The notes beneath the pieces are model-generated. The model searched no databases. It was not told the origin of the DNA and was given only the letters and a program-made list of their open reading frames with translations. A program made the position numbers and the translations under genes. Shown here in pieces: positions 1 to 7,021 of a stretch of DNA of 10,503 nt (positions within the stretch are counted from its first letter, which is position 1; every line of letters begins with the position of its first letter). The stretch comes from Candidatus Altimarinota bacterium. GTDB taxonomy: Bacteria > Patescibacteriota > Gracilibacteria > JAHISY01. The DNA is taken from NCBI GenBank assembly GCA_023142645.1, contig JAGLJE010000101.1, forward strand, positions 1-10,503. The letters are read 5' to 3'.

Positions 1-1317
1 TCCCGGTTTAGATGTGACACCCGAAGCTCTGGCTGAATCGCTCGCGTTTGTTGTTTTTGTGCTATTTGCGATAGCTGAAGAACTTATTGAGCCATTAGAA
101 TAACAAGCTGTTTTTCCGATATCGATACTGGAACAAAGATGGCACGCGATTGCAGTTTGGCTGATTGCTGTTGGATTGATGCTACTGCCGGGCATAAATG
201 GATCGATGTGATTGAGAGCAGCTACATACAAAGTTAGATCTTTTCCAAAACGACTTGATAAAAAATCTCCACGAGCTGTTTTATCAATTAAATTTAATAG
301 TCCGAAAGTTACGCGACTGGAAGCTTCACTTTTTGTCTTTTCAATTCCGTTTGAGTTGGGAACATGAACTTCTGATTCGATAATTTCTCCTTCGTATTTG
401 ACACCAACACTTCTATTAATTGGTACTCCCGCACCTCCGGCTGATACTGGATAAGGCTGAATACTAGCAAGCACTTTATTAATTTGTTCTAGCAAGAAAC
501 TATTCGCGGAATTTACTTTCACATTTTCATTCGCGATATCATTTCCCTTTTTGATGAGCTCGTTGCTGCCAAGTGTGAGTTTATTATTTGTTTTAGCTGT
601 GAGGTTATTGAGTCGTTGTTCTGTCCACCGATCCAACTCAATTGCCGATTCGATTGCTCGATCGATCGTTTCCGTCACATATTTTTGCGTGCCGAGAAGA
701 TCTTTCTCTACGAGGATGTATTCTTTGGCAGCTGCATTAATGAAAACAGAATCTATCTCCTGCAGATTTTTTTTAGAATCTTTTTCATATAAATGGACTT
801 GAAAATAAAAATTTAACTTGCCGAACACATTTCGATAATCCGCGAGGTAAATAACTTTAAATTGATCACTCGGAATGCAGAATTTCAATTCCGCGTAATT
901 TTTCATCACCTCAAAAATTAATTTATCCCGCCGATCGTTCACAGTCGAGGGATGTTCGAGCAGTAGATTTCCCGCGCCCGGCAAAATTCCCGCGAAACTG
1001 TTTTCAAAATTATCTAAAAAAGTTTCATAATTGTTGGTTTTTCTCGCTGCCGCACAGGTTTTAATTAGTGCGAGCTTTTCAGGAAGCTGATTATTTTTGC
1101 CGTCTAACACTCTTGCTGTTTTGTAAGTTTCTCTATCGAGCGGATCGAGCAGTCGCGCTTCGAAAAATTCCGGCGCGATTCGCGGAGCGAGATCGAGTGA
1201 GAGCGAAAAAATTCCGATAATCAAAATTCCCGCGAAAACTGCACGACTAGCTTCAGTCGGATCATTCACAATACGATTAATGAAGTTTTGCGCGCGATGT
1301 TGGAAGTTTTTAAACAT
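1..1317 (-). CDS. Large membrane-anchored extracellular protein, unknown function (partial, 3' end off the window)
   Basis: An open frame of 439 codons starts at ATG 1315-1317 and reaches the left window edge without a stop, so the C-terminus is missing. I do not recognise the family. A short basic N-terminus (about residues 1-25) is followed by one hydrophobic segment at about residues 26-41 (AVFAGILIIGIFSLSL), a likely uncleaved signal anchor. The rest should therefore lie outside the membrane. Residues about 200-270 are polar and possibly helical. After a glycine-rich turn (SAGGAG) there is a part that may be beta-rich, then a segment with Cys residues (ACHLC, then TACYS) near residues 393-406 and a Ser/Thr/Ala-rich stretch. 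The start codon overlaps the end of the preceding gene by 8 bases, which suggests translational coupling. It lies two genes downstream of a PilB-type ATPase, so a surface or pilus-related role is plausible but not shown. Confidence 0.8.
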   Translation of the reverse strand, partial: MFKNFQHRAQNFINRIVNDPTEASRAVFAGILIIGIFSLSLDLAPRIAPEFFEARLLDPLDRETYKTARVLDGKNNQLPEKLALIKTCAAARKTNNYETFLDNFENSFAGILPGAGNLLLEHPSTVNDRRDKLIFEVMKNYAELKFCIPSDQFKVIYLADYRNVFGKLNFYFQVHLYEKDSKKNLQEIDSVFINAAAKEYILVEKDLLGTQKYVTETIDRAIESAIELDRWTEQRLNNLTAKTNNKLTLGSNELIKKGNDIANENVKVNSANSFLLEQINKVLASIQPYPVSAGGAGVPINRSVGVKYEGEIIESEVHVPNSNGIEKTKSEASSRVTFGLLNLIDKTARGDFLSSRFGKDLTLYVAALNHIDPFMPGSSINPTAISQTAIACHLCSSIDIGKTACYSNGSISSSAIANSTKTTNASDSARASGVTSKPG

Positions 1318-1735
1318 TTAAAAATTTGCGAAAAATCCAGGTAGCCGGAAAAGCTAAAAACAATGCGATTAAAAAAGTCGCTTCTGGACCAGTGGGGGAG
1401 AGATTGATCGTGGAGTGTAGCGCGTAAGAAAATGAGGAAATTTTAGCTGGTATATCCTGTTGATTTAGAGCGAATCGGGGTGTGCTTGCGTTTCTCTCGT
1501 TTTTTAAAAAAATCGGCAGCGTATTTGTTTGCTGAGCGGGTAATTTAACCAGTGGAGATTCTTCTGAAGAAAAATCTTCGATTGTCCCGCCGTTACTACT
1601 GTCTATCGGTAAATCGAGATTTAATAGTGTATCGTTTGAATACAAATCACCGATTGGATCGAATTCCGCTGCGAGTGTAGGACTCGCAAAAATTATGAGG
1701 AAGGCGAGAGCGATAAAAATTTTGAAAAGTTTCAT
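1310..1735 (-). CDS. Small secreted protein with signal peptide and LPXTG-like C-terminal anchor
   Basis: The protein has 141 residues and matches no family I recognise. Residues 1-22 form a classic Sec signal peptide: a basic start (MKLFK), a hydrophobic core and a TLAA-type cleavage site. The middle (about 24-110) is polar, low in complexity and probably unstructured. The end is tripartite: a LSPTGPE motif at about 112-118, a hydrophobic segment of about 17 residues, then a short basic tail (FRKFLNV). This resembles sortase-type sorting signals, although the proline is one position later than in LPXTG. The mature chain could thus be held in the envelope by its C-terminus or processed there. 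The gene sits 17 bases after the PilB/GspE gene and overlaps the next gene by 8 bases, so the three are likely co-transcribed. No Shine-Dalgarno sequence precedes the ATG. Confidence 0.75.
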   Translation of the reverse strand: MKLFKIFIALAFLIIFASPTLAAEFDPIGDLYSNDTLLNLDLPIDSSNGGTIEDFSSEESPLVKLPAQQTNTLPIFLKNERNASTPRFALNQQDIPAKISSFSYALHSTINLSPTGPEATFLIALFLAFPATWIFRKFLNV

Positions 1736-1763
1736 ATGAATTAGTTGGTTTGTTATTTAGTTA
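1736..1763 (-). repeat. Four-base-periodic TAAN/CAAC gene junction, copy 1
   Basis: Read on the minus strand from 1763, the sequence falls into tetrads TAAC/TAAA/TAAC/AAAC/CAAC followed by one more TAAN tetrad and TCAT, ending exactly at the ATG of the 141-aa gene. It covers the last codons and stop of the ATPase gene plus the whole spacer. It contains AACCAACT, also found in copies 2 and 3, and shares AACTAAATAAC with copy 3. Confidence 0.6.
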
Positions 1764-3468
1764 ATTTGATTCCAGCCACGCGCGAGATTTCTGCTAGGGT
1801 GGTGAGTCCAGCGGCAGCTTTTATTACTCCGTCTTCCGCGAAAGAAATCATTCCTTGTTTTTCCCGCGCGTGTTTCGTGATTTCGGCTGTGGGAGCATTT
1901 TTGAGAATCAGTTCCTTTAGCTTCTCATCTATTTGAAAGCTTTCTGCAATTGCGAGCTGACCATAGTAGCCGGTATTCCTACAAAATTTGCAACCTGCCG
2001 GCTCCCACAAAAATTCAGGTGCTTTGATTTGAATTTTCGGATTCAAACTTTTGATTTCCGCGAGAAATTCTTCAATCAATCCCAACTGTTCGGGAGTTGG
2101 CTTTACTTTTTTGGAGCACTTTTCACAAGGTCTTCGCACTAATCTTTGTGTAACCACAAGACTTAAACTCGAAACAAGTACGAATGGTTTTAATCCGAGG
2201 CTCAGTAGGCGCGGGATTGCTTCCACTGCGGAGTTCGTGTGGAGAGTTGAAAGCAGCACATGACCGGTCATTGCGGCTTGCGCTGAGGTTTCAGCAGTAT
2301 TTTCATCGCGGATTTCGCCGACCATTAAGATATTCGGATCGTGCCGCAGCAGCGCACGCAATCCTTTCGCGAAAGTGTAGCCTTGCTCCTCGTCGATTTG
2401 ACTTTGCACAATATTTTCGAGGTGGTATTCCACCGGATTTTCGAGTGTGGCGATTTTGCGCTCCGGATTGTTGAATTCGGAAAGGAGCGCATAAAGCGTG
2501 GTGGTTTTGCCGCTGCTGGTCGGACCAGTCACAAGAATCATTCCTTCGCGCATTCGTACCGCGTTCCGTAGATTCTCGAGTGAAACGTTTGTGAATCCCA
2601 GCTCTTCGAAAGTTTTGATTTTCTTTTTACTATCGAGCAGACGACAGACGATACTCTCGCCAAATTCGGTAGGGAGAGCACTTATTCTCACATCGATTTT
2701 TCGGTTCTCTGCGAGGAAATTCAGGCGACCATCTTGCGGAATATTCGTGACATTCAGTCGTAGTTTTGACTCATATTTCAGCTGATTCACGATTTCGTTG
2801 CCGACCTGCCGATCGAATTCAAGAATTTTTTGCAGAATCCCGTCGACTCGAAAACGGAGATCGATTTTTTGCTCATCCGGCTGAAAATGAATGTCACTCG
2901 CGTTAATTCGCAGCGCCCCAACAAAAATCTGATTCAGTGTTTCCTTCGCGGAAATCGCGTGCGCTTTTTTCACGAGCTGTTCAAGATTTTGGACTTCCTC
3001 TTCGTAATTTTTAAGGCTGGTTTCTGCGTTTTCATTTCGAAATTCCTTTGGTCGGCGCGGCTGCAACGCGTGGATTTTCTCAATTTTCGCGAGAATTTCC
3101 TCGCGGCTTGCGAGATTAAGATAAACCTTCAGCCCTTCATTTTTCAATCTTTCGAGATATTTTTTTGTTCTCGAATTTTTCGGATTAGCTATCGCCACTC
3201 TTATTTTTTTACCAATTTGAAAAAATGGAAACGCAAGAATTTGCCTCGCCTCTTCTACCACAATTTTTTCCAGCAAATCCGCGCTGATTGGGACATTCCG
3301 GATATCGACGTAAGGAAGCTTAAACAGTTTCGCTTTGTTCGCTGTTTTCTTTTCAGCGAAGCTGCGGTTGATTTCACTCAAAGTGTCCGCTGCACTCGCT
3401 TCTTTATCGAGTGGTTCGACGACTATTTTTTGATTTTGGGTCATGGTAATTTGTTTTGTGTTTGCCAT
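1753..3468 (-). CDS. pilB: Type IV pilus / type II secretion assembly ATPase, PilB/GspE family
   Basis: This cytoplasmic hexameric ATPase (571 residues) would power extension of a type IV pilus or a related secretion pseudopilus. An N-terminal T2SSE_N/MshEN-like domain is visible at about residues 48-132. The motor domain carries Walker A GPTSSGKT (315-322), an aspartate-box region (ENPVEY, QSQIDEEQGYTF), Walker B LMVGEIRD (381-388) and the histidine box TGHVLLSTLHTNS (401-413). Two CxxC pairs (C448/C451 and C493/C496) form the zinc-binding module that separates PilB/GspE from PilT-type retraction ATPases, which lack it. Length is normal for the family. I chose the ATG at 3468. An in-frame ATG eight codons later is possible, and neither has a Shine-Dalgarno sequence. 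A promoter lies just upstream. No pilin, PilC or PilD gene is visible in the window, so pilus versus secretion cannot be decided here. Confidence 0.95.
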   Translation of the reverse strand: MANTKQITMTQNQKIVVEPLDKEASAADTLSEINRSFAEKKTANKAKLFKLPYVDIRNVPISADLLEKIVVEEARQILAFPFFQIGKKIRVAIANPKNSRTKKYLERLKNEGLKVYLNLASREEILAKIEKIHALQPRRPKEFRNENAETSLKNYEEEVQNLEQLVKKAHAISAKETLNQIFVGALRINASDIHFQPDEQKIDLRFRVDGILQKILEFDRQVGNEIVNQLKYESKLRLNVTNIPQDGRLNFLAENRKIDVRISALPTEFGESIVCRLLDSKKKIKTFEELGFTNVSLENLRNAVRMREGMILVTGPTSSGKTTTLYALLSEFNNPERKIATLENPVEYHLENIVQSQIDEEQGYTFAKGLRALLRHDPNILMVGEIRDENTAETSAQAAMTGHVLLSTLHTNSAVEAIPRLLSLGLKPFVLVSSLSLVVTQRLVRRPCEKCSKKVKPTPEQLGLIEEFLAEIKSLNPKIQIKAPEFLWEPAGCKFCRNTGYYGQLAIAESFQIDEKLKELILKNAPTAEITKHAREKQGMISFAEDGVIKAAAGLTTLAEISRVAGIKLTK

Positions 3469-3491
3469 TTATTTTTAATATATCTCGAAGT

Positions 3492-3520
3492 ATTTTAGCA
3501 AAAAGTGCTTGAAAAAGCAA
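3492..3520 (-). promoter_or_regulatory. Sigma-70-like promoter for the pilB operon
   Basis: On the minus strand a TTGCTT -35 box (3515-3520) and a TAAAAT -10 box (3492-3497) are separated by exactly 17 bases. Transcription would begin near 3485, leaving a leader of about 17 bases before the pilB ATG at 3468. This is the best promoter match on the minus strand of the window. Confidence 0.6.
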
Positions 3521-3561
3521 GAAAACAACCTCCGCTAGTATGAAGGAGAGCTTTATTTTGA

Positions 3562-3638
3562 TGGCGCGAGAGACGGGATTTGAACCCGCGACCTCCGCCG
3601 TGACAGGGCGGCGCTCTAACCAGCTGAGCTACTCCCGC
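3562..3638 (-). tRNA. tRNA-Asp (anticodon GTC), CCA encoded
   Basis: A full cloverleaf can be drawn on the minus strand. The acceptor is GCGGGAG (3632-3638) paired with CTCTCGC (3566-3572), with one G-U pair. The D-arm is GCTC/GAGC, with AGCTGGTTA in the loop. The anticodon arm has stem CCGCC/GGCGG and loop CTGTCAC, giving anticodon GTC at 3602-3604. The T-arm has the canonical loop TTCAAAT. The discriminator base is G, as expected for Asp, and CCA is genomically encoded (3562-3564). It lies about 95 bases upstream of pilB and 154 bases downstream of infB, on the same strand as both. Confidence 0.97.
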
Positions 3639-3792
3639 GTAAGAGTTTAAAAATGTTTTTATTTTTTACCCGTGAACCTGCGATCTCTCCGATGTCTATC
3701 ATCGGGGCACCGCCCAACCAGTTTCATGCAAATCGGTTCTTATTTTAGGGTTCTCGTGCCAATTGATTTATCTTAAACAAAGCTGCGCGATT
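3639..3792. other. Gap between infB and tRNA-Asp holding a tRNA-like structured element (3674-3739)
   Basis: No gene is seen. At 3674-3739 the outer repeats GAACC (3674-3678) and GGTTC (3735-3739) can pair, extended by GAT (3682-3684) with ATC (3732-3734) after a three-base bulge. Inside, CCGATG (3689-3694) pairs with CATCGG (3700-3705). On the minus strand GCAT (3726-3729) pairs with GTGC (3707-3710). Read on the minus strand, the order resembles a tRNA: D-like arm with ACTGGTT in its loop, anticodon-like arm with a possible seven-base loop GATAGAC, and a GCAGGTTCA stretch like the start of a T-arm. The T-stem has no partner, there is no 3' acceptor with CCA, and base 33 is A. It could be a decayed tRNA, an unknown structured RNA or chance. 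The flanking parts are plain AT-rich sequence with no convincing terminator. Confidence 0.35.
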
Positions 3793-6078
3793 TTAAAGTT
3801 TCCTTTCTTTTTTCTCAACTTTCCACGCCTGAATGATGTCGCCTTCTTGAATCTTGATTTTACTCAACGAAAGTTTCAGTCCGCACTCGAAACCTTCTTT
3901 TACTTCGTGCGTATTTTCCTTCTCTCGTTTCAAGCTCGAAATTCTACTTTCATCAATTAGTTCTCCGTCGCGAATAATTCGCACCTTTACGCCGTTCACC
4001 ATCTTTCCGTTCTTCACCATCCCCCCTACAGTTTGTTCTTTTCCTTTAGTAAAGAAAATTCCGCGTACTTCCAATTCTCCCAAATCGGTTTCCACCTCTT
4101 CCGGGTCGAGCAACCCATTCAGCATTTTTTCAATCTCTTCCAGTAGTTTATAAATAATCGTGTGCTGCCGAATCGTCACGCCCTCGCGATCTGCGAGCTT
4201 CGCTACCACCACTGGCACTTTCGAATGAAATGCAATCAAAAAATTATCTGCTGCCGCAGCCATCAACACATCTGTTTCGCTCACATTTCCCACGCCACCG
4301 TGAATAATTTTAGCCTTCACGTCTTCATTTCCAATTTTCCCAATGTTTTCCCGAATTGCCTCTAAACTTCCCTCGACATCCGTCTTCAAAACAATTTTCA
4401 ACTCCTTTAAATCGCCTGCGTTGATTCTTCCGATAATCTGGCTCATTCCGCTTGCCTTTTCTTGCGCTGCCGCATCAAGAATTTTTCGCATTTCTATCGC
4501 CTTCTTTTTCGCCGCTTCGGTATTCGGTAAAACCTGCAAAATCTCGCCCACGCCGGTCTGTGGTAATTCTGACAGTCCGGCGATCAAAATCGGCATACCC
4601 GGGGGAGCTTCTTTCACTGTTTTTTGATTCCAATCGAACATTTTTTTCACTCTTCCGACTATTGGTCCGATCACGAAATTGTCTCCCGTTTTTAGCGTGC
4701 CGGTGTTCACCAAAACCGTTGCTACTGGTCCGAGCGATTTATCAAGTCTTGACTCGATCACCGTCCCGATCGCCTCGCGTGTGGGATTCGCTTTTACCGT
4801 ATCGAGATCGTTCGTTAGTAAAATAATTTCCAATAATTCTTCGATTCCTTCTCCGCGCGGCGCACTCACTCCGATCACCTCCGTTTTGCCGCCCCAATCG
4901 GACGGTTGCAAATCATGCTCTGCAAGTTCACCTTTCACTTTCTCGATGTTCGCACCTGGTTTATCGATTTTCGTAATTGCTACAATTATCGGTACTTCCG
5001 CTTCACGCGCATGGTTGATTGCCTCAATTGTCTGCGGTTTCACTCCTTCTTCTGCCGCGACAACGATGATAGCAATATCGGTCGCTCGTGCTCCTCGCGC
5101 TCGCATTGTCGTGAAAGCCTCGTGACCGGGAGTGTCGAGGAAAGTTATTTTGCGCAAAACTCCCGTTTTCGTGGGGGCAAGTTTTTTTTTCGATTTCTTT
5201 TTTTCTGAAGTTGCCACCTCGACTTGATAAGCACCGATGTGTTGTGTGATTCCACCAGCCTCTCCGCTCACGATGTTTGTTTTTCGGATCGTGTCGAGCA
5301 GTGTAGTTTTCCCATGATCGACATGTCCCATCACTGCCACGATTGGTGGCCGTTCGACGAGATTCGTCGGATCGTCTTCAAGTAGTTTCGCGATGTTGCC
5401 CTTCAAAATTTCTTTTCCGCTTACTGCGCTCGCATCGCGTGCGACACTGCAGCTAAAGGCCTCCGCCACGATTGCCGCTGTTTCGAAATCAATAATTTGA
5501 TTTAAGTTGCTCATCACTCCATTTTTCAATAACTCTCCTACGATTCGAATCGGACTCACGCCCATCTTTTCTCCGAGCTCACGTACGGAAATCGCATCAC
5601 CGATTTTAATCTCACCTTTCGCGGCGGCAGCCTGTTTGCTTGTGTCCTGCATCGCTTCCTCAAAACGCTCTTGCTGGCGAGTGATTCGTTTCACTTTTTC
5701 TTTCTCCATTTTTTTCACTTTTCGCGAAATCAATTTTTCACTCGCTTTTTTCGCTCGCGCCCATCGTGCACGGGCAGCTTCTTGGTCGCTGCTCACTTTT
5801 TGCTCACCCGATTTATTTTTTTCCGCAGTATCTGTATTTATTGCTTGCTTCCTTTTTTCCGCTTTCTCATCTGTTTCCTCTTCTTCTGGTTTTTCGTCAA
5901 AAACCATTCCCATTAGCTCTTGCTCGGGTTCCTCTTTTTTCTCCCAGTTTTCCATAATTTCTGCTGCTTTTTCTGCGTCGATTTCCAGCATTTTTTCATT
6001 TACGCCAAAATTCGAGAGCTTCGCGCGAAGCTCTTCCGTTTTGATTCCGAGTTTGCGGGCGAGGTCGGAAGTTCTCAT
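3793..6078 (-). CDS. infB: Translation initiation factor IF-2
   Basis: This GTPase (761 residues) places fMet-tRNA on the 30S subunit and promotes 50S joining. The N-terminus (MRTSDLARKLGI) is an IF2-N motif, followed by a charged linker (about 45-150) and a second IF2-N-like segment (about 160-205). The G domain shows G1 GHVDHGKT (251-258), G2 GGITQHIGA (275-283), G3 DTPGH (315-319), G4 TKID (369-372) and G5 SAP (405-407). Domains II, III and IV follow, and the protein ends KKERKL. Two things stand out. G4 has Thr in place of the usual Asn of NKxD. A lysine-rich insertion of roughly 15 residues (about 289-306) sits between G2 and G3, where most IF-2 proteins have a short turn. The ATG at 6078 starts the IF2-N motif directly and has no Shine-Dalgarno sequence. 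It appears to be transcribed alone or with the tRNA-Asp downstream. Confidence 0.98.
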   Translation of the reverse strand: MRTSDLARKLGIKTEELRAKLSNFGVNEKMLEIDAEKAAEIMENWEKKEEPEQELMGMVFDEKPEEEETDEKAEKRKQAINTDTAEKNKSGEQKVSSDQEAARARWARAKKASEKLISRKVKKMEKEKVKRITRQQERFEEAMQDTSKQAAAAKGEIKIGDAISVRELGEKMGVSPIRIVGELLKNGVMSNLNQIIDFETAAIVAEAFSCSVARDASAVSGKEILKGNIAKLLEDDPTNLVERPPIVAVMGHVDHGKTTLLDTIRKTNIVSGEAGGITQHIGAYQVEVATSEKKKSKKKLAPTKTGVLRKITFLDTPGHEAFTTMRARGARATDIAIIVVAAEEGVKPQTIEAINHAREAEVPIIVAITKIDKPGANIEKVKGELAEHDLQPSDWGGKTEVIGVSAPRGEGIEELLEIILLTNDLDTVKANPTREAIGTVIESRLDKSLGPVATVLVNTGTLKTGDNFVIGPIVGRVKKMFDWNQKTVKEAPPGMPILIAGLSELPQTGVGEILQVLPNTEAAKKKAIEMRKILDAAAQEKASGMSQIIGRINAGDLKELKIVLKTDVEGSLEAIRENIGKIGNEDVKAKIIHGGVGNVSETDVLMAAAADNFLIAFHSKVPVVVAKLADREGVTIRQHTIIYKLLEEIEKMLNGLLDPEEVETDLGELEVRGIFFTKGKEQTVGGMVKNGKMVNGVKVRIIRDGELIDESRISSLKREKENTHEVKEGFECGLKLSLSKIKIQEGDIIQAWKVEKKERKL

Positions 6079-6102
6079 AAAAAGCTGAAAAGCGTGAGTC
6101 CG

Positions 6103-6131
6103 ATTTTACTCGAAAAGCCGAAAAATGCGAA
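6103..6131 (-). promoter_or_regulatory. infB: Possible promoter for infB
   Basis: On the minus strand TAAAAT (6103-6108) could be a -10 box, with TTCGCA (6126-6131, four of six matches to TTGACA) 17 bases upstream. The leader would be about 20 bases. The -35 box is weak, so this is only a candidate. Confidence 0.35.
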
Positions 6132-6247
6132 TTCATGTGAAAATATCCCACACGAGATTTTTCTCCAAAAATTTCATTTTTTCCGTTTATCGCTTCAGAT
6201 TTTTTCGAGCGTATTTTTTATCTTTTCCGAAGTCTGATTTTTTAGGG

Positions 6248-6280
6248 TTGACAAAAGAAAAATATTTGTTAATATTGACA
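6248..6280 (+). promoter_or_regulatory. Promoter with operator-like repeats for the plus-strand gene
   Basis: A perfect TTGACA -35 box (6248-6253) is followed after 16 bases by TAATAT (6270-6275) as a -10 candidate. A second TTGACA lies at 6275-6280, but what follows it is a poor -10. Between the two boxes are two copies of the palindrome AATATT (6261-6266 and 6271-6276) separated by TGTT, a symmetric layout that could bind a dimeric regulator. The remainder of the 6079-6312 divergent gap shows nothing else I can name. Confidence 0.5.
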
Positions 6281-6312
6281 ACTCTAAAAATTAGCTTAAT
6301 TAACTTTTTAAA

Positions 6313-6702
6313 ATGACTGAAAGAAATAGAAATTTCGACGAAGTGAGAAAATCTGCAAGCCAAAATTCCGAAGCATATGGAAAGATTGAAAAACCAGCAG
6401 AAAGGTTTCTCCAGTCGTATGTTGTCGGAATGCGAAATGTTGATGAGTTAGTGAGATCGAACCATCCTGCCGATATTGCCAATGTAGAAGAATTTACAAA
6501 GCTTTTGCAGCTTAAGAAAAATAATGGAACGATAACTAAAGAAGAAGACATTTTTTTTAGATGTTTACTCGTGGCAGTCAAACTAGAAAAGAGTGTTGAT
6601 AACGCTCCAGTTTTGCAAATTTTGAGAGAAGATTGGCTGAACCCAAAAATAGAAAAAATTAGGGAATGGATAAGAGGATTTATTGCGAGAAGAATAACCT
6701 AA
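6313..6702 (+). CDS. Hypothetical protein, lone plus-strand gene
   Basis: This 129-residue protein is not one I recognise. It is soluble, highly charged and probably all helical, with no signal peptide, membrane segment, Cys cluster or known catalytic motif. The C-terminus is amphipathic and basic (IREWIRGFIARR). It is the only convincing plus-strand protein gene in the window. Its codons are AT-rich (many AAA, AAT, GAA, ATT) and lack the CGCG-rich style of the neighbours, which hints at a different origin. It has its own promoter with a perfect TTGACA and repeats. It converges on hpf, with the two stop codons overlapping (6699-6702), so no terminator fits between them. No Shine-Dalgarno sequence is seen; TAAT, TAAC and TAAA tetrads lie in front of the ATG. 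The coding call rests on its length, the upstream promoter and the clean fit between its neighbours. Confidence 0.7.
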   Translation: MTERNRNFDEVRKSASQNSEAYGKIEKPAERFLQSYVVGMRNVDELVRSNHPADIANVEEFTKLLQLKKNNGTITKEEDIFFRCLLVAVKLEKSVDNAPVLQILREDWLNPKIEKIREWIRGFIARRIT

Positions 6703-6995
6703 CTTTTCAACTTCTCAATCTGTGTTCGTAGTTTTCGTTCCACCTCGTCTATCACATCAGCGACGGTTTTTCCGCTTGCTTCTGCTCGTAAAGAGTTTCC
6801 CGGAATTGTGAGTTGTGCGCGAATCCCGAAATTCGGAGATTCGTGACGGACTCCGCGAAAAACATTCACATGAATTTTCACGCTCTCATCCGCTACGCGA
6901 GGGTCGAATTTCCGCAGCTTACCGATCTTCTGCTCAATCAATTCTTTGTCTTCATCTGAAATTTCATATCCGTCTTCGCGGTAGCTGAAAATCAT
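6699..6995 (-). CDS. hpf: Short ribosome hibernation-promoting factor, HPF/RaiA (S30EA) family
   Basis: This 98-residue protein has the expected single-domain S30EA fold. An N-terminal strand is followed by a helix (DEDKELIEQKIGKLRKF), then beta strands (VKIHVNVFRG; FGIRAQLTIPG; SLRAEASGKT) and a long C-terminal helix (VADVIDEVERKLRTQIEKLK). Members bind the 30S decoding region of idle ribosomes and protect them in starvation. The C-terminal dimerisation domain of long HPF is absent, so it matches the short form (HPF/YfiA-like), and it cannot by itself be assumed to form 100S dimers. The gene starts 19 bases after tpiA in a tetranucleotide-periodic junction with no Shine-Dalgarno sequence. 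Its TAG stop overlaps the stop of the convergent plus-strand gene. The family call rests on the strand-helix pattern and typical residues (ASGKTVADVIDEVERKL). Confidence 0.88.
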   Translation of the reverse strand: MIFSYREDGYEISDEDKELIEQKIGKLRKFDPRVADESVKIHVNVFRGVRHESPNFGIRAQLTIPGNSLRAEASGKTVADVIDEVERKLRTQIEKLKS

Positions 6996-7021
6996 TTTAG
7001 AGTTGGTTAATTAATTAGTTA
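6996..7021 (-). repeat. Four-base-periodic TAAN/CAAC gene junction, copy 2
   Basis: On the minus strand from 7021 to 7002 the sequence is five tetrads in perfect register, TAAC/TAAT/TAAT/TAAC/CAAC, followed by TCTAAA and the hpf ATG. The TAA units fall every four bases, so stops occur in all three frames. The tpiA stop codon is itself part of the array. The shared AACCAACT is present. Confidence 0.65.

Noticed and set aside
3530..3548. Possible terminator for tRNA-Asp (CTCC and GGAG, followed by T-rich minus-strand DNA)
   Set aside because: The stem has only four to five pairs with an 11-base loop, and the T tract is interrupted. It also overlaps the start of the pilB promoter region.
3674..3739. 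A functional second tRNA with a TAG (Leu) anticodon
   Set aside because: There is no 3' acceptor with CCA, no closed T-arm, base 33 is A and there is no long variable arm as in tRNA-Leu. Kept only as a tRNA-like element.
4679..5125. Plus-strand open frame of 148 codons opposite infB
   Set aside because: It lies wholly antisense to the conserved IF-2 G domain, and its Ser/Pro/Arg-rich translation is what the complement of infB would give.
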